Source: Plectrocnemia conspersa (lineage: Eukaryota > Arthropoda > Insecta > Trichoptera > Polycentropodidae). From it: a DNA stretch of 64,000 nt. Positions 12,650 to 23,254 of this stretch are shown one piece after another. The stretch is from positions 806,001-870,000 of the forward strand of contig VTFK01000020.1 of the NCBI GenBank assembly GCA_009617715.1. The letters run 5' to 3'. The number at the start of each line of letters is the position of its first letter. Position 1 is the first letter of the stretch. Below the pieces are notes generated by a model. It made no database searches, was not told the DNA's origin, and saw nothing but the letters and a program-made list of their open reading frames with translations. The position numbers were made by a program, and so were the translations under genes.

Positions 12650-13990
12650 CAAAAGAAAAAAAAATACATTAGAATAAATTGGCGAGTGGTTTTCTGGCCT
12701 TTGGTTTAAGATCTCTGGCATCCAGAAGCAGTCGATTATAAACGATATTTTATTAAATCTGATATTTTTTATAATTTTTGCTCAAAAAAAAATATTTAGC
12801 GTCCGTATTTTCAAAAATATTTGTTCTGACAATGTAATAAACTAATGAAAGTGAAGAATTAAATTAAATAAAAATATTTTTGTGTACAGTAGTCCTATTG
12901 ATTTTTCATTCTAATGATCAGCTTATAAAGTTTCGGGTATTCTAACTCTTAGGGGTGTGACTTCGCAGCCAGTAAGACGCAGGTGGAAACTAGTAAGAAT
13001 TTATTTGTTAAAGTTATATATATATTGCGAGTTATTATAATGGGCGAGATCGTTTTCTTCGAGCGATGGTGGAGAAACTGGCGGAGGGATGATCTCAGTG
13101 GAAGATCTTTAGTGCTCTTGTAGGTGACAGCGACAGTGTCTGGAGGTCAGTTGCTGTCCGCGGGCGAGCCATGTTTGCGATTGTCTACGGGTGTCTGCTC
13201 TCTCCTCATTGAAGACCAGCCCTAAATATTCAGGGCAGCAAAGCTTGCAGACGAATCACAATTACACAGTGATCATTCAGCCAATCGTTGCACTCGCTTC
13301 TTAGAACAACGAAATATACGCCTTTAGAAAGTGACATTTGCTTGATGGGATTGTGCAACGGGAATGTTGTAGCCTTATGGTGCATTTTGTTTTCCGGTGG
13401 TATATTGTTTCCTGTGACTGTTTCGCAACAAAGAAATATTCTGTCAATGCACCGTAAAATGTTATTTATGTGACTATTTTTTCAAGTCGTAACGAGGACT
13501 TTTGTGTGGTCCCATACATTGCACTTTACTGTCTTGTTTTTCTTAGTTGTTGAAGAATGATCATTTTTGGTCACATCAATTAACGCGAGTTTCAAGAATA
13601 AAATCACGCACAAAAGTATATAAGGAAGATTGTTTAAAAGCTTTTTATTGTTTAAAACGTGAAATATGCATAAATTGACAGTCGAATAATTGGTCATAAA
13701 TGTTGGAAGCATACGTCAAATTTTGCGCTGTTTCTAAATTATATTTTCTCAAAAAAAAAAAAACACTAAGACAACAATAATACTACTTTTTATTTATTAT
13801 ATTTAAATAAAATTTCAGATTATTTAATCCTTGGCTTTTTTCGCAAAACTCGCAAACATGTATTAACAATATATCACAGCATAAATTAAACTTTAAGCGA
13901 ATGGACATCTATCAGATTTGACGACTTAGAAACATTTAAAGATACTAAGCACATTATTACAATTACGTATAGTTGTAATGTAATAGTCAA
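12650..13990. repeat. Dispersed repeat 'A', copy 1, split by an insertion
   Basis: Segments 12650-12950 and about 13720-13990 align with 33895-34190 and 34220-34510. Shared blocks include ataaattggc.agtggt, 'catccagaag..gtcgat' and 'cctattgattttt'. In the right half they include cgcaa.c..ttattaaca and 'gaatggacatctat.aga'. In this copy about 730 bp of unrelated, GC-richer DNA separates the halves, against about 30 bp in copy 2. The repeat is noncoding as read. A decayed DNA transposon is likely but unproven. Confidence 0.65.
12955..13700. mobile_element. Insertion within repeat A, possible solo LTR or element fragment
   Basis: This segment is missing from the paralogous copy at 33.9-34.5 kb and has a different base composition, with CpG-containing stretches around 13030-13200. 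Approximate borders come from where the two copies stop and resume aligning. I could not find matching terminal repeats or a target duplication, so its type is unknown. Small open frames inside (13288-13473 plus, 13482-13712 minus) have no domain. Confidence 0.35.
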
Positions 13991-14088
13991 GTAAAAAAAT
14001 GTATAAAACACATTTTTTTACAGATCATAATAACTATGCTGGATAGTTGTAAACAGTGAAAGAGATACTGATATATTTAAAATATTTA

Positions 14089-14094
<6 letters not shown>

Positions 14095-14119
<25 letters not shown>

Positions 14120-14120
14120 T
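14095..14120. repeat. (AT)n microsatellite
   Basis: Uninterrupted alternating AT of about 26 bases. Confidence 0.95.
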
Positions 14121-14240
14121 CTAAATAATAATTGCCGGGGTGTTTGAATGTTTGGGTTTCAATAGTTACTTAACAAGGTGAAACATGCGAGATGTACTCG
14201 GATTATTTTTTTACAAATTAAATAAAATAATATTATTAAT

Positions 14241-14310
14241 GTTACTACTGGTAATACTGGTAATACTGGTAATACCGGTATTGACTGTTTTTTCTTTCAG
14301 TAATACCGGT
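14241..14310. repeat. Minisatellite of 9-bp ggtaatact units
   Basis: Three to four near-identical copies of ggtaatact/ggtaatacc run in tandem (14249-14280). A further 'taataccggtatt' sits about 20 bp downstream, partly in inverted orientation. It abuts the retrotransposon 3' fragment that starts near 14340. Confidence 0.8.
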
Positions 14311-14339
14311 ATTTCTGCAATCCTTAATTACAATTTACA

Positions 14340-14665
14340 TTGGATTAATTTATATAAGAGATTTAATACTAGAAATAGAGAAAATTTAAGGATAGTTAGG
14401 TATAACAAAATGAGTACGACTAGGGGTATTATGTACGGAGGTGTGAATTTGTATAATAATATTCTTAGGACAATCCGCAAAAATAAAACTATAAAAGGTT
14501 TCCAAAATAGATTAAAAAAAACACCTTCGTGCATTAATAAATAAATTATAATATTAAGTATTTTTTTATTTTCTGTTTATGTTATACATTATATGTATGT
14601 TCAGTTAAAATTTGTTTAATATAAAAATTAGCAATTAAGCTAAATAAATTAATAAAATAAAACTA
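14340..14665 (+). pseudogene. CR1/L2-like non-LTR retrotransposon, 3' end
   Basis: The frame encodes FNTRNRENLRIVRYNK and then TTRGIMYGGVNLYNN, ending at a stop at 14542-14544. It matches the C-terminus of the minus-strand element at 38.72-40.17 kb, which reads YNTRNKENLKIIKYKK and TARGIMYGGFDLYNS. The 3' untranslated region also matches, down to attaagctaaataaattaat at the terminus. The element is therefore severely 5'-truncated, as expected when target-primed reverse transcription stops early. The terminal tail is an AATA-type simple repeat, not poly(A). An upstream in-frame extension (14185-14340) is hydrophobic chance sequence from the minisatellite. Confidence 0.75.
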
Positions 14666-14814
14666 ATAAATAACATAACTATCACTATCTCTCCAAATCT
14701 TTTCTTATATATTAATTTTGTATTTAAGTTGCCGTTTTTTTTAGTATTTTTGTCAAATTTTTTTTAAATTTTATTTCGGTTCATAATAACTTATAAAAAC
14801 TAACTAATAAAAAT

Positions 14815-15351
14815 ATAATTAATCAATTGCATTTTTTTTATAAATGGCAACAGTATACATTAGAAAATACAGATAAATACTTTGTTATGACTCTGGACAC
14901 CAAACTGCGGTCAAAGAAACATATAAAAAAAAAAAAACTTGAAAAAAATACTGGAAATCACTCTTAACTATCAAAATTAAACAAAATCAAGATATACAAC
15001 GAAATCCTGAAACCTGTTTGAATATATTGCATACTTTGTAGATTTACCAAAAATTGCCACATTAGAATGATTGTAAGATTCCAAAAAGAAGTCCTACGAA
15101 ACATTGTCAATGTTCACGAGATGAGTGTCAAAGACGTCACCAATATTATGAAATGTTTGTCTAATAAGTATGAAACAAGGCTCCAACAGCATGTCAATAT
15201 CATGGCAGGCAATGTTGACAATCTGAAAAGACGAGCCTTTCAATCTAATCTAGTGATCATTGCTGAAACTTCATTAGTATTAGTGAATATGTAGTGTAAT
15301 TTCAACCTTTTGGACATCAAAGGGTGAATGATGTTTCTTAAAAAAAAAAAA
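14815..15351 (+). pseudogene. Jockey-like retrotransposon C-terminus with poly(A)
   Basis: Translated fragments in changing frames give MTLDTKLRSKKHIKKKK at about 14887, then KIYNEILKPV followed by a stop where the family has tryptophan, then MIVRFQKEVLRNIVNV from 15067 and YETRLQQHVN at about 15170. The order matches the segment after the reverse transcriptase palm in jockey-type LINEs: the 'YLG.TLD..L.W..HI' motif, the 'Y...LKP.W.YG' motif, then 'RFQ.K.LR.IVN.P'. Stop codons and frameshifts show it is dead. About 45 bp after the last stop a 12-A run (15340-15351) marks the likely 3' end. The catalytic core is missing, so this is a 5'-truncated insertion. Confidence 0.75.
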
Positions 15352-15950
15352 TATTAAATAAATGTAAAGCAAAAATTCGAGTTGGAGTCGAATTTTCACG
15401 AGGATGTAGATTTGAAGCTAGGACTTTTTCACCAACTTCGCAGCTCTGCTCCCAGCGCAATTAGCAGCAAGTTTGCATATTATTTTTTTGTTCGCCTCTT
15501 ATGTTTATTCGGTTGCGGTCGTCGGTCTGTCGGCAGTAAACACATTTCGGGGTTAACGGAACTTTATCAAAATGCCGAGTATGACTAATTATACCGGCTG
15601 GCTTCAAATTGGCCCGATCCAAATCCGTGTGCATACACACATACACAATACGATGTGATAAAAGCCGCAAATGTTTGTGCTCACCTACTGAGCGCACTAT
15701 GCCATGGTATGGTCTACAGATAGGAAAAAAATGGCGCCCGGGTCAACGCACGGTACGATGCTTTTTTTTTGCAACAAACAGTTATCGCCGTGTTCAATAC
15801 CCTGTTTGATGCGCCGAGCCGAATAGACGAGTGTTGAGAAGTATCACTTGAACGCCTATGATAGTGACCGACCGCTGGATCGAGCTAAACCTTCCATCTG
15901 AATTCAACTAGTACGAAGAAATCACAGATTTGCTCTTGCATGCCTTACAG
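15352..15950. other. Mixed-composition noncoding stretch
   Basis: A GC-richer island (about 15420-15900) contains overlapping short open frames on both strands and an 'aaaatggcgcccggg' stretch. No domain, splice pattern or repeat family is recognised. Confidence 0.4.
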
Positions 15951-15954
15951 GACC

Positions 15955-16010
15955 ATAGCATGGGGGGAGAAGGGGGCACATGCCTAGGGGGTGCCAAAAT
16001 GCGGTTACTC
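15955..16010. mobile_element. G-rich DNA-transposon scrap
   Basis: The run 'ggggggagaagggggcacat', followed by gcctagggggtgccaaaa, resembles the interior of the 'cagtggcgtagc' type of non-autonomous elements, of which a clearer copy starts at 33642. No ends are visible. Confidence 0.3.
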
Positions 16011-17339
16011 TTTTTATGTTTAATAGTAACTATAATATAATATCATGTAATTACCTATACCTATAGAGAATTTTGTCTTGATATCCAAACGAATTTATAG
16101 CAAGAAGATTTTAACTATATGTCTTGTCAAATATTATATTTATTTCTTATAGGCAAGTATTTGTTATATGATCTTAAATATAAAACATTTAAACCGTAAC
16201 TAAGCAATGCATAAATTTCTTCGAAAAAATAAACAAATCTATCAATAAAATAGTGGTTTTTGCCTTAGCTATATAGTAAAAACTAGCTTTGATACTCTTT
16301 ATCATAACGCATTACAAAGTCTCTTTTTTTGTTTGATTTTTACTACACATTTTTAAGTATTAATAAAATTAGTTTCTGTGCTAAGATATTATTATAATTT
16401 TTTTCGTTATAATAAACTTAAATTTTATTGACTTTTGTTTTCAAAAACAATTGAATAGTTTTTCTGTTTGTTATTATTATTTTTAATTTTGTAAGGTTAA
16501 ACAATTTGTATTACAATAACGCTATATAACCAAAATATCATAAGATATTGTAGTATTAAAAATGATACGCGCAGCAAAAAATCTCAAGCATGGCAAAGTA
16601 CGCAGGATGCTAAATGACTGTCAATGGAAGAGTTGACGCAACACTGGCATTACAGCCATAAGGCCGGTTTCACACGTATCGGATAGATTAGCCCGGCGTG
16701 TGTAGTGGGGGTGGTGTTTTATGGGCAGCGTCGGGCCGGCGCCGGATGGATTTGTCCGGCACGTCTGAAATGGTAGGTACTAGCCCATACAACAGATTGC
16801 CCACTCCTCGACGAGGAGCGTACGCAGCTCCACTCCGCTCTTGAGGTAGAGGGCGAAAGTCCCTTATAGTCCAGTCAAATAAGGCGAAATAAAGGCTAAA
16901 CCTCGGAATGAAAGATACCAAGCTGAAATTTTGCACAGACCTTCGTTTTGATGTTCTAAGGACAGGGTGAAAAGTCTCATAAAATATCGTGTCTGCTAAT
17001 CAAGATATCAAAGGTCAAAGGTCACAAAATTTGTTTTTTTGCAAATATCTCGCGTTTTATGCGTTGCATGTCATTAGATGCTTTACAAAACTTGTAAAGC
17101 ATAAAATTTTCTACAAGTTTGGTTATAATATTTGTTTAGTATCCTTAACCGTTTTTGAGATTTAGCGCGAAGAGTGGGAGGCGTACATCGGCTTATAGAA
17201 TCCAGCGAGTATTTCTACCTGCTTAACTTGGTATAAGCTTTGAAAAAGTAAGCAATCGTGAAAAAAGTGGTCTCGGCAAGTCGTTTGAACCATAATTTTA
17301 TTACTTTTTTTATTGTATTATTAGGAATTATGAATGAAA

Positions 17340-18980
17340 TATTGCTCGACTAGAAATTTGTGCGAAAAAATTGAAAGAGTTGAGAGATGTCCTTACGGAG
17401 TATGTACCAGATGATAAGAAGATCATTTCCAAATTAAGAGAAAAATATTTAACTGACATTATAATTACAACAAAGATTGGATCATTCCCTATTTTTTCTT
17501 TTCGCGATGCTCAAGCTTAAATTTTATCCATAGCTTGGTATGAAAATAAAAAAGGCACTTCGGAAGAAGAACACTTGCGCGTAGTGGAAGCTGCTGCGGC
17601 GATTATTAGAGAAGATATTCGATCTTCTGTTGTTGAGACCAAGTCCTATCCACCCCCGAGTAAAATATTAATGAAGAAATTCGGAAAACTTTATTACATT
17701 TTCTGCAAGAAGTTATTATAAAGAACAGAAAAAAAAAGACGGGGCATTTTAAAACGAAATACACAGCTATAAGTCATGCTATAATGACTTCCATACGAAA
17801 ACGGTCCTTTTCTTCGCAGTTATTAATAGGCCTATCTGTATTTCTTCATAGAAGAAATACAGATAGGCCAAACATCCAAAAAGACTTTTGAATGTTTTGT
17901 CAAGTTTAGGTTTTTTCGCTTCATATAGTGATACTGTAAAATGTTAAATTTCAGCTGTTTATCACCCACAGCCTCGTAATCAACCATCAGAGTCAAGTGC
18001 CTTAGTACAGTATGCAGCGGATAATGCAGAAAAATATTTATACTCTTGATGGCTATAATACTGTTCATATAATGGGAATGATAAAAATAATAACTTCAAA
18101 ATCTGAAGTTATATACGATGACCGCATAAAGAAATTTACAACAAAACCAAGTGTAAAGGAGTTAGCAGCACTATCACATTTACCCCTTCTAGTGTATGAA
18201 AATCATGTCGTACCCGGATTAAGCAAGAGATTCAAGTTCGAAATTTTAATGATGTAGAAGAACTAACCGAACAACTATTTAATGTAGTTGATTTGTTGTG
18301 GATGAACGGAAAGTGGAAAAATATCTCGGGTGGAATGGATTTATTGAACAACTTACAAAAACAATGAGAACTTTGTAACTTCTCGGATTCTGTTTCTTAC
18401 TTTTATTCATCATCCTGCGAGTAATATGGACACAATTTACAACACATTACAGTGTACTACAAACACTGCCAAGAAACATAAACAAAGAACATGCTTAATA
18501 ACTTTTGGTCAGCCGTTGTACATAAAAGCACGTGAAATCGTAGCAGCTTCAGATGCTAACTCAGACTTGTCCAGAGTAGTTGTGAAACTAGGAGGCTTTC
18601 ATATGCTTATGTCTTTTATTGGATGCATAGGGTATATAATAAATGGAAGCTGAATCAAGGAAGCTCTCAGTACAATTTATGCTTCGAATTCTGTCGACAA
18701 AATGTTGGATGGTCACGCTTTTGCAAGAAGTATCAGAGGCCATACGCTATTAATTTTTGCATTATCGATGATGATTTTTGAAGATATGGAGATTGAAAGT
18801 TATAATGCTTTAGATGGGTTCATTCAGCAGATAACAATTTGCGATGTTTCCTATGAAACTGTGGAAAAATGTGCAGGTAGCTCTGGCTCCGTAGTTCACA
18901 TAGCGTTATCCTATAAACGGATGCGCGCTTCATACTCCCCGCGCTATATCTCGAAAACCATTAACCATACGAAGAAATAA
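17340..18980 (+). pseudogene. Broken gene for a transposon-borne uncharacterised protein
   Basis: Several plus-strand pieces fall in order and in a consistent family context. They are a charged N-terminal part (17370-17700), TAISHAIMTSIRKRSFSS (17763 on), NVLSSLGFFASYSDTVK (about 17892 on), SSALVQYAADNAEK (about 17990), TLDGYNTVHIMGMI (18042 on), LITFGQPLYIKAREIV (18501 on), KLGGFHMLMSFIGCIGYI (about 18588) and GHAFARSIRGHTLL (18711 on). From memory these match a family of long 'uncharacterised' proteins found in many copies in arthropod and cnidarian genomes, with motifs like 'ADN.D.N..TLDG.NT.H.MG' and 'LGGFH..MSFLG.IG'. At least four stops or frameshifts disable it, including TAA at about 17943 and a frame change before TLDG. 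Its position between long inverted repeats supports a role in transposition. I see no assigned catalytic motif. Confidence 0.7.
17829..17869. other. Perfect palindrome, 19-bp arms and 3-bp loop
   Basis: The arms are ggcctatctgtatttcttc and its exact reverse complement, separated by ata. The left arm belongs to the transposon reading frame (GLSVFLHR). The right arm interrupts it, and the frame resumes as HPKRLLNVLSS right after. This suggests a short templated inversion inserted after the element decayed, or an assembly or hairpin artefact. Confidence 0.9.
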
Positions 18981-19231
18981 ATTAAAGCAAACTCTTAAAA
19001 AATTTTATTTTCTATAAGTTTTGTTAAACATTTAATGACATGCGACGCAAAAGAGGCGAGACATCTGCAAAAAACGATTTTTATGACCTTTAACCTTTAA
19101 TATCTTGATTAGCAGACACGATATCTTTTTAAACTTTTCACCATATATTTAGAACGCCAAAACAAAGGTCTGTGCAAAATTTCAGCTTGTTATCTTTCAT
19201 TCCGAGGTTAAACCCTTATTTGACTGGACTA

Positions 19232-19973
19232 TTAACCCATCAAGACTTCATTGCGTCTAAAAAGAACTTTCGGGCTTTCGAGCGCTTCTGCGAGGCATAA
19301 TATGCCCGCAAAGATGTTCGCCCACATTAGAGCGCTCGTCGCAAATACTATATAATTCAATTTTTTTTCCGATTAATTGCTTTCTTCTTTCAGCGCTCAT
19401 ACATGGTTCAACAGGGCGCCGCTAGGAACATCTCCCGGAGACCCGAAGAACCACTAAAACCTTCTTTAACCACTTCACTATGTCCTAATGCGGGACACTT
19501 TCAAAAACAGCCCCTTTTTAGGGCCTCCGCACGTGCTCCTTAGATCGGAGCATGCCTAAGCCGCCAAACTAAGAAACTTAAAAATAAAGAGTAGATGATG
19601 AAAAGAACCCCTATTTCTTTCAGGTTGTCTTTTATTATTCTCTTCCCGCAAACCACCCTCTCCCCTCCATTTCCACTATCCAACTCCGTCTCCAACGGTT
19701 AGTGATGCCGGAGACCATCAACAGCACTTCGCGGCGGTAGACCCGTCCACGGTCGTCAATCGTGACAACCAAGGAAGGAGGTCTGGCCTAGCGCCGGAGT
19801 GCGCAGTACTCTGGAACGAACGCCAGGCTGGGTTTGATTTCAGTTGCCCATGGGCTGAAACTGCGGGACGCGGGCGTGGTGCCCGAGAAGTACCCAGCCC
19901 TTACAACACCACCCTCACTACACGGCGCCGGCCCGGTGCCGGGTGAATCCATCCGGCACGTGTGAAACCAGCC
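19232..19973. other. GC-rich right portion of the Harbinger-like element
   Basis: Contains CpG-rich stretches such as 'cggcggtagacccgtccacg' and 'gggcgtggtgcccg' but no intact open frame of note. It is part of the outer element listed above. Confidence 0.5.
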
Positions 19974-19979
19974 TAACAG

Positions 19980-20560
19980 CTCTTAAGTTAAGGCAACGCT
20001 ACAAAATGACTATATAGCCAAATGATAAATGCTTGCTAATTTCTGCTAATGATTGTTTTATGATATATTTTAGGAACAAAAATTTATATTTGTTGTGAAT
20101 AAGGATTTATTTTAAAATTTTGGAATAGACATTTTAAAATGGATAATAACATCTTATGAATTGGTATTGTCAAAGATTATCATAGACTAGGAACGCAAGA
20201 GTTTGTCGACTTGAAATCTACACTTAAAAATCTGTAAAAAATCGAATGAAGAAGAACAACGAACAAGAAATTTGGAATGCTTCAAACCGATTACGGACAC
20301 TTTTAGATTTACTCACAATTTTTCGCTGTACGTACTTTTGTAAGCAGTTAAATTTCTCAGAGATAATTTTATTAAAACCAATAAAAAAAAGCAACTGACA
20401 TGCTTGCATAATCTTGAAGTTCGCGATACATTATTAATCAATTAAAGATTAAGCAAGAAAAATAAATAAACATATCAAAAATAAAATAAATATTTTTAGC
20501 TGTAATATGACACCCAAATTAAGCTAGATATTTTTAAATTCATGACATACCGAGCTTAAA
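19980..20560. other. AT-rich spacer
   Basis: No gene, repeat or motif is recognised. Confidence 0.55.
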
Positions 20561-20740
20561 ATGTTTACCAACACTGTCCTTAGAGTCATGATTGCACCCC
20601 TTATTCTAGCGATTATGGTCAAAATATCGACGCTCGAAAATACTCTTTACATGAATAATCCAGCTCTTAATGAGCTTGCCAGACATAATGAATTTTTGGG
20701 AATAGCTATGAAAGCTGAAACATTGCATGAAACAATATGA
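20561..20740 (+). CDS. Small open frame with hydrophobic N-terminus (59 codons)
   Basis: The frame opens with MFTNTVLRVMIAPLILAIMV, a hydrophobic stretch that could act as a signal peptide or anchor. It continues with a more polar part containing NELARHNEFLGIAMKAETL and a stop at 20738. The amino-acid mix is less biased towards K/N/F/Y than the chance frames nearby, which is the only reason to list it. A stop lies seven codons upstream. No family is recognised. It could be a first exon or chance. Confidence 0.2.
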   Translation: MFTNTVLRVMIAPLILAIMVKISTLENTLYMNNPALNELARHNEFLGIAMKAETLHETI

Positions 20741-22690
20741 AACAAACCAACATATTAATTTTCATTAGCATGAGATTCACATTTTGTGCATATTTTACAG
20801 CAAGATCCATAATATTTCTCAATAAGTTACGATTTTCTTAAATGAAAGAACAATACTCTATAGTGTTATATATTATAGTGTAATTTAAAGGATCAGATTC
20901 ACATTAAGTATATCATAATTTTATAGTGTGCCTTTTTAAACAAATCAAGTTCTAACATAAATATAATAAAAATGGAATATAGTGTGAAAAATAAGATAAT
21001 AAATATAATTTTATAAATAAAACTAATCCTTAAGAACGCTCATCAGAAAAACGGATTAAATGAAAATTAATTGTGTGCCAATCCGATTTCCATATTTTCA
21101 TAAGCATGGCATATCAAATACACCTAATGACTGATATCACTTTTGTATCTATTATGGATTAAATGTGAAGTGCAACAATATAATGCATTAACCCCAATAA
21201 CCATTGGATGCTTAAATATATTATTTTTAGTATTGATTTTACATGAATGAAAGATGATATGAAATACTTTGTTAATAATGTAAGTTAATCTCACTGCAAA
21301 GTTGAGTTGCAATAAAATTTTAATATATTCTTATCTCGAATCTGACCTAAATTTGCAATCGCATCGAAATTTATTCTTAACAAAAGTTTAACTCAAACTC
21401 AAACTAAAAACATAATATTTAATACATACAAATTTAACGTTTATCTGAGAAAATAGCTACCTTGGTTATTGATCACTACTTTCTTCTCCTAAAAAAATAT
21501 TCAACGTCAGTCACAGACATAATGATATGCAGTGACCGTGACTATATAAACGCAAAAAAACTGCATCGACCGATTTTGGTCACTCGGCGACGATGTAAAT
21601 TTGCGATAACAAATCCAGCTGTTCTCAATTTTATAATACATTTCGCTCATAATCTTTACAGCATCTTATCAAATTAAAAGTACTTAAAATTTCACCTTTT
21701 AAGTACTTGACCAGGTAACGATTTTGATTCGTGCTAAATCTTAATTTTTAACATAAGTTAATACACTCATGAGTAGTAATATGTGATGTCGATAATAATC
21801 TGTCACTCTTAAGAATTTCTTTAAAGCAAAATTAGATACTACAAATGTAAGTAGAATATACCGTAAAAGGTATAAGTAATTTGTTGAGGAGACAAAGTAT
21901 ATAGACATAGAGTTTCTACAGTTATTTATCTCGCAATTTTTCTAGCTAGATCATTTCGTCACCAAGTATCGTTTGATCTCCGTTGATTCAAACACATTTC
22001 GAGATCGATAACGGTATTTGATGTAGTAGTGACATGTCCATATGCAACGCTAAAAGTGCCACGGTCATTCGGAATTAACAACTATACGCATCGACCTCTA
22101 AAACTAAACGACAAATTTAACGATGGATTCGTTTCGACTCGGTGACCCTCGAAAGCCTTCTCGAGTTCGTTACTTATGCCATAAATAAACGCGGAGCCGT
22201 TTTATATTGTGTATATATGAATTAATTACGATAGTCTATCTATATTTTTATTTCAAAAAATTAAATCGGTCTCGGAATAAATAAGCGTTTCCTATTTATA
22301 CTTCATTGTAAGTTATCATAAATAATCTATATGGTTTAGTTACGTATATTATTCATGTTTGGAGTTAATAATTTGTTGTAATTATGATAAATAATTAAAA
22401 ATCAAGTGTTTGCCCGGTACAAAAGGAAATTTATCTCGGTTAAATAGAGATTAAATTAGCATTTCGTATTATAATAAACCATTTCCATTAACAATACTGC
22501 GCTTTATAAAACTTTTTTGTTAAAATAAACAAAAATATTACATAAACGAATAGCATTGCTTATGAAGACAGATAACCATTCTAAATTGGACTGGCAACAC
22601 AAATAAAAGTGAGAATGTGATGGGTTCACAGAGCAGAATATTTGTAAATACAAGTTTTCTTAAGCCATATTTCTGTTATATAAGAAATCA
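20741..22690. other. Spacer with one GC-richer patch
   Basis: No gene is supported. A patch at about 21940-22205 has balanced composition with CpG (acgcggagccg, tctcgagttcgtt) and could be a conserved noncoding element. The rest is AT-rich. A hairpin at 21678-21708 is listed separately. Confidence 0.5.
21678..21708. other. Perfect inverted repeat, 12-bp arms
   Basis: aagtacttaaaa, a 7-bp loop (tttcacc) and ttttaagtactt. AT-rich. It could be a fortuitous cruciform or a non-coding transcript hairpin. Confidence 0.8.
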
Positions 22691-22694
22691 ATTA

Positions 22695-22805
22695 TTTTTG
22701 CATCGCGTCGATTATAATAATTTTGTGCACCAAAGTTATTCTCCTGACGATGCTGAAAGATATTTTTGGCGAAACATCAAGTAGAAAACTCTCACTAACG
22801 ACAAA
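22695..22805 (+). repeat. Penelope/hammerhead-like repeat, copy 1
   Basis: Contains CTGACGA (22744-22750), a spacer that can fold as gctgaaa-gatat-ttttggc (seven pairs, five-base loop, counting G-U), then GAAAC (22771-22775). CTGANGA, stem, GAAA is the core order of hammerhead ribozymes, and similar 'cctgatgatgc...ggcgaaacgtcg' repeats accompany Penelope-like retroelements in arthropods. One unpaired T at the base of the stem departs from the canonical core, so self-cleavage is not certain. A second copy lies about 530 bp downstream. Confidence 0.5.
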
Positions 22806-23254
22806 TTATTTAATAGATAATTAGAAACATTTCAATCATAAACACATAATTATTTATACTTGATTATAACGCTTTTCGAAGTTATTGTACAGTTTTGTGT
22901 TAACAATTAAAACTTTTGTCTTTTTTAGGAAAAAGTTTTATTCAATATATTGAACTTTGCTAAATTTTTTTTCTAAGAAAACATTATTTTTTAATCAATA
23001 AAGTGGGTGGAAAAATGTGATTTTTTTTCACGAAGTTCATTACTTGGCTCTTTAATTATGTAAATATATATATTTTTAAATTTCTTAAAAAAACTATCAT
23101 ACTATAAAGAAAACCAAAATAATGCTTTAACAATAAGAATATATCCACGTAATAAATATAAACCCTGTCAAACCATTTTAATACACAACTAACCGCATAG
23201 TACATACAAGTTCTCTTAAGAAGTTTTTTTTTAATAAAAACCACTTTTTTTGAA
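22806..23254. other. AT-rich sequence between the two hammerhead-like repeats
   Basis: No Penelope reverse transcriptase or GIY-YIG motif is seen. A 62-codon minus-strand frame (23056-23244) is chance-like. Confidence 0.45.

Larger units (their letters stand above)
16867..19231. mobile_element. Inner DNA transposon with about 330-bp terminal inverted repeats
   Basis: The left terminus tagtccagtcaaataagg (16867) is inverted at the right terminus (ending 19231). The arms stay alignable inward for roughly 330 bp, to about 17190 and 18920, through 'cctcggaatgaaagata', 'gctgaaattttgcacagacc' and gtgtctgctaatcaagatat. The flanks read TTA on both sides, a possible 3-bp duplication or the remnant of TTAA. 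The body holds the broken coding region at 17340-18980. The insertion sits inside the GC-rich element at 16662-19973 and is therefore younger than it. Confidence 0.75.
16662..19973. mobile_element. Harbinger-like inverted-repeat element with TAA target duplications
   Basis: The left end ggccggtttcacacg (16662) is mirrored by the right end cgtgtgaaaccagcc (ending 19973). Similarity continues inward through cggat.gatt...cccggc and 'tgtagtg.gggtggtgtt'. Both ends are bordered by TAA (16659-16661 and 19974-19976), the 3-bp TWA-type duplication known for PIF/Harbinger transposons. The non-nested remainder (16662-16866 and 19232-19973) is GC-rich and lacks a recognisable transposase, so this is a non-autonomous element that received the inner insertion. 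Superfamily assignment rests on end sequence and duplication length only. Confidence 0.7.

Noticed and set aside
14185..14340. Hydrophobic N-terminal extension of the 14.3 kb frame as a membrane protein
   Set aside because: The hydrophobic residues come from translating the ggtaatact minisatellite. Family similarity begins only after it.
21462..21677. 71-codon plus-strand frame
   Set aside because: No motif, no flanking splice or promoter signals, and typical AT-biased residues.
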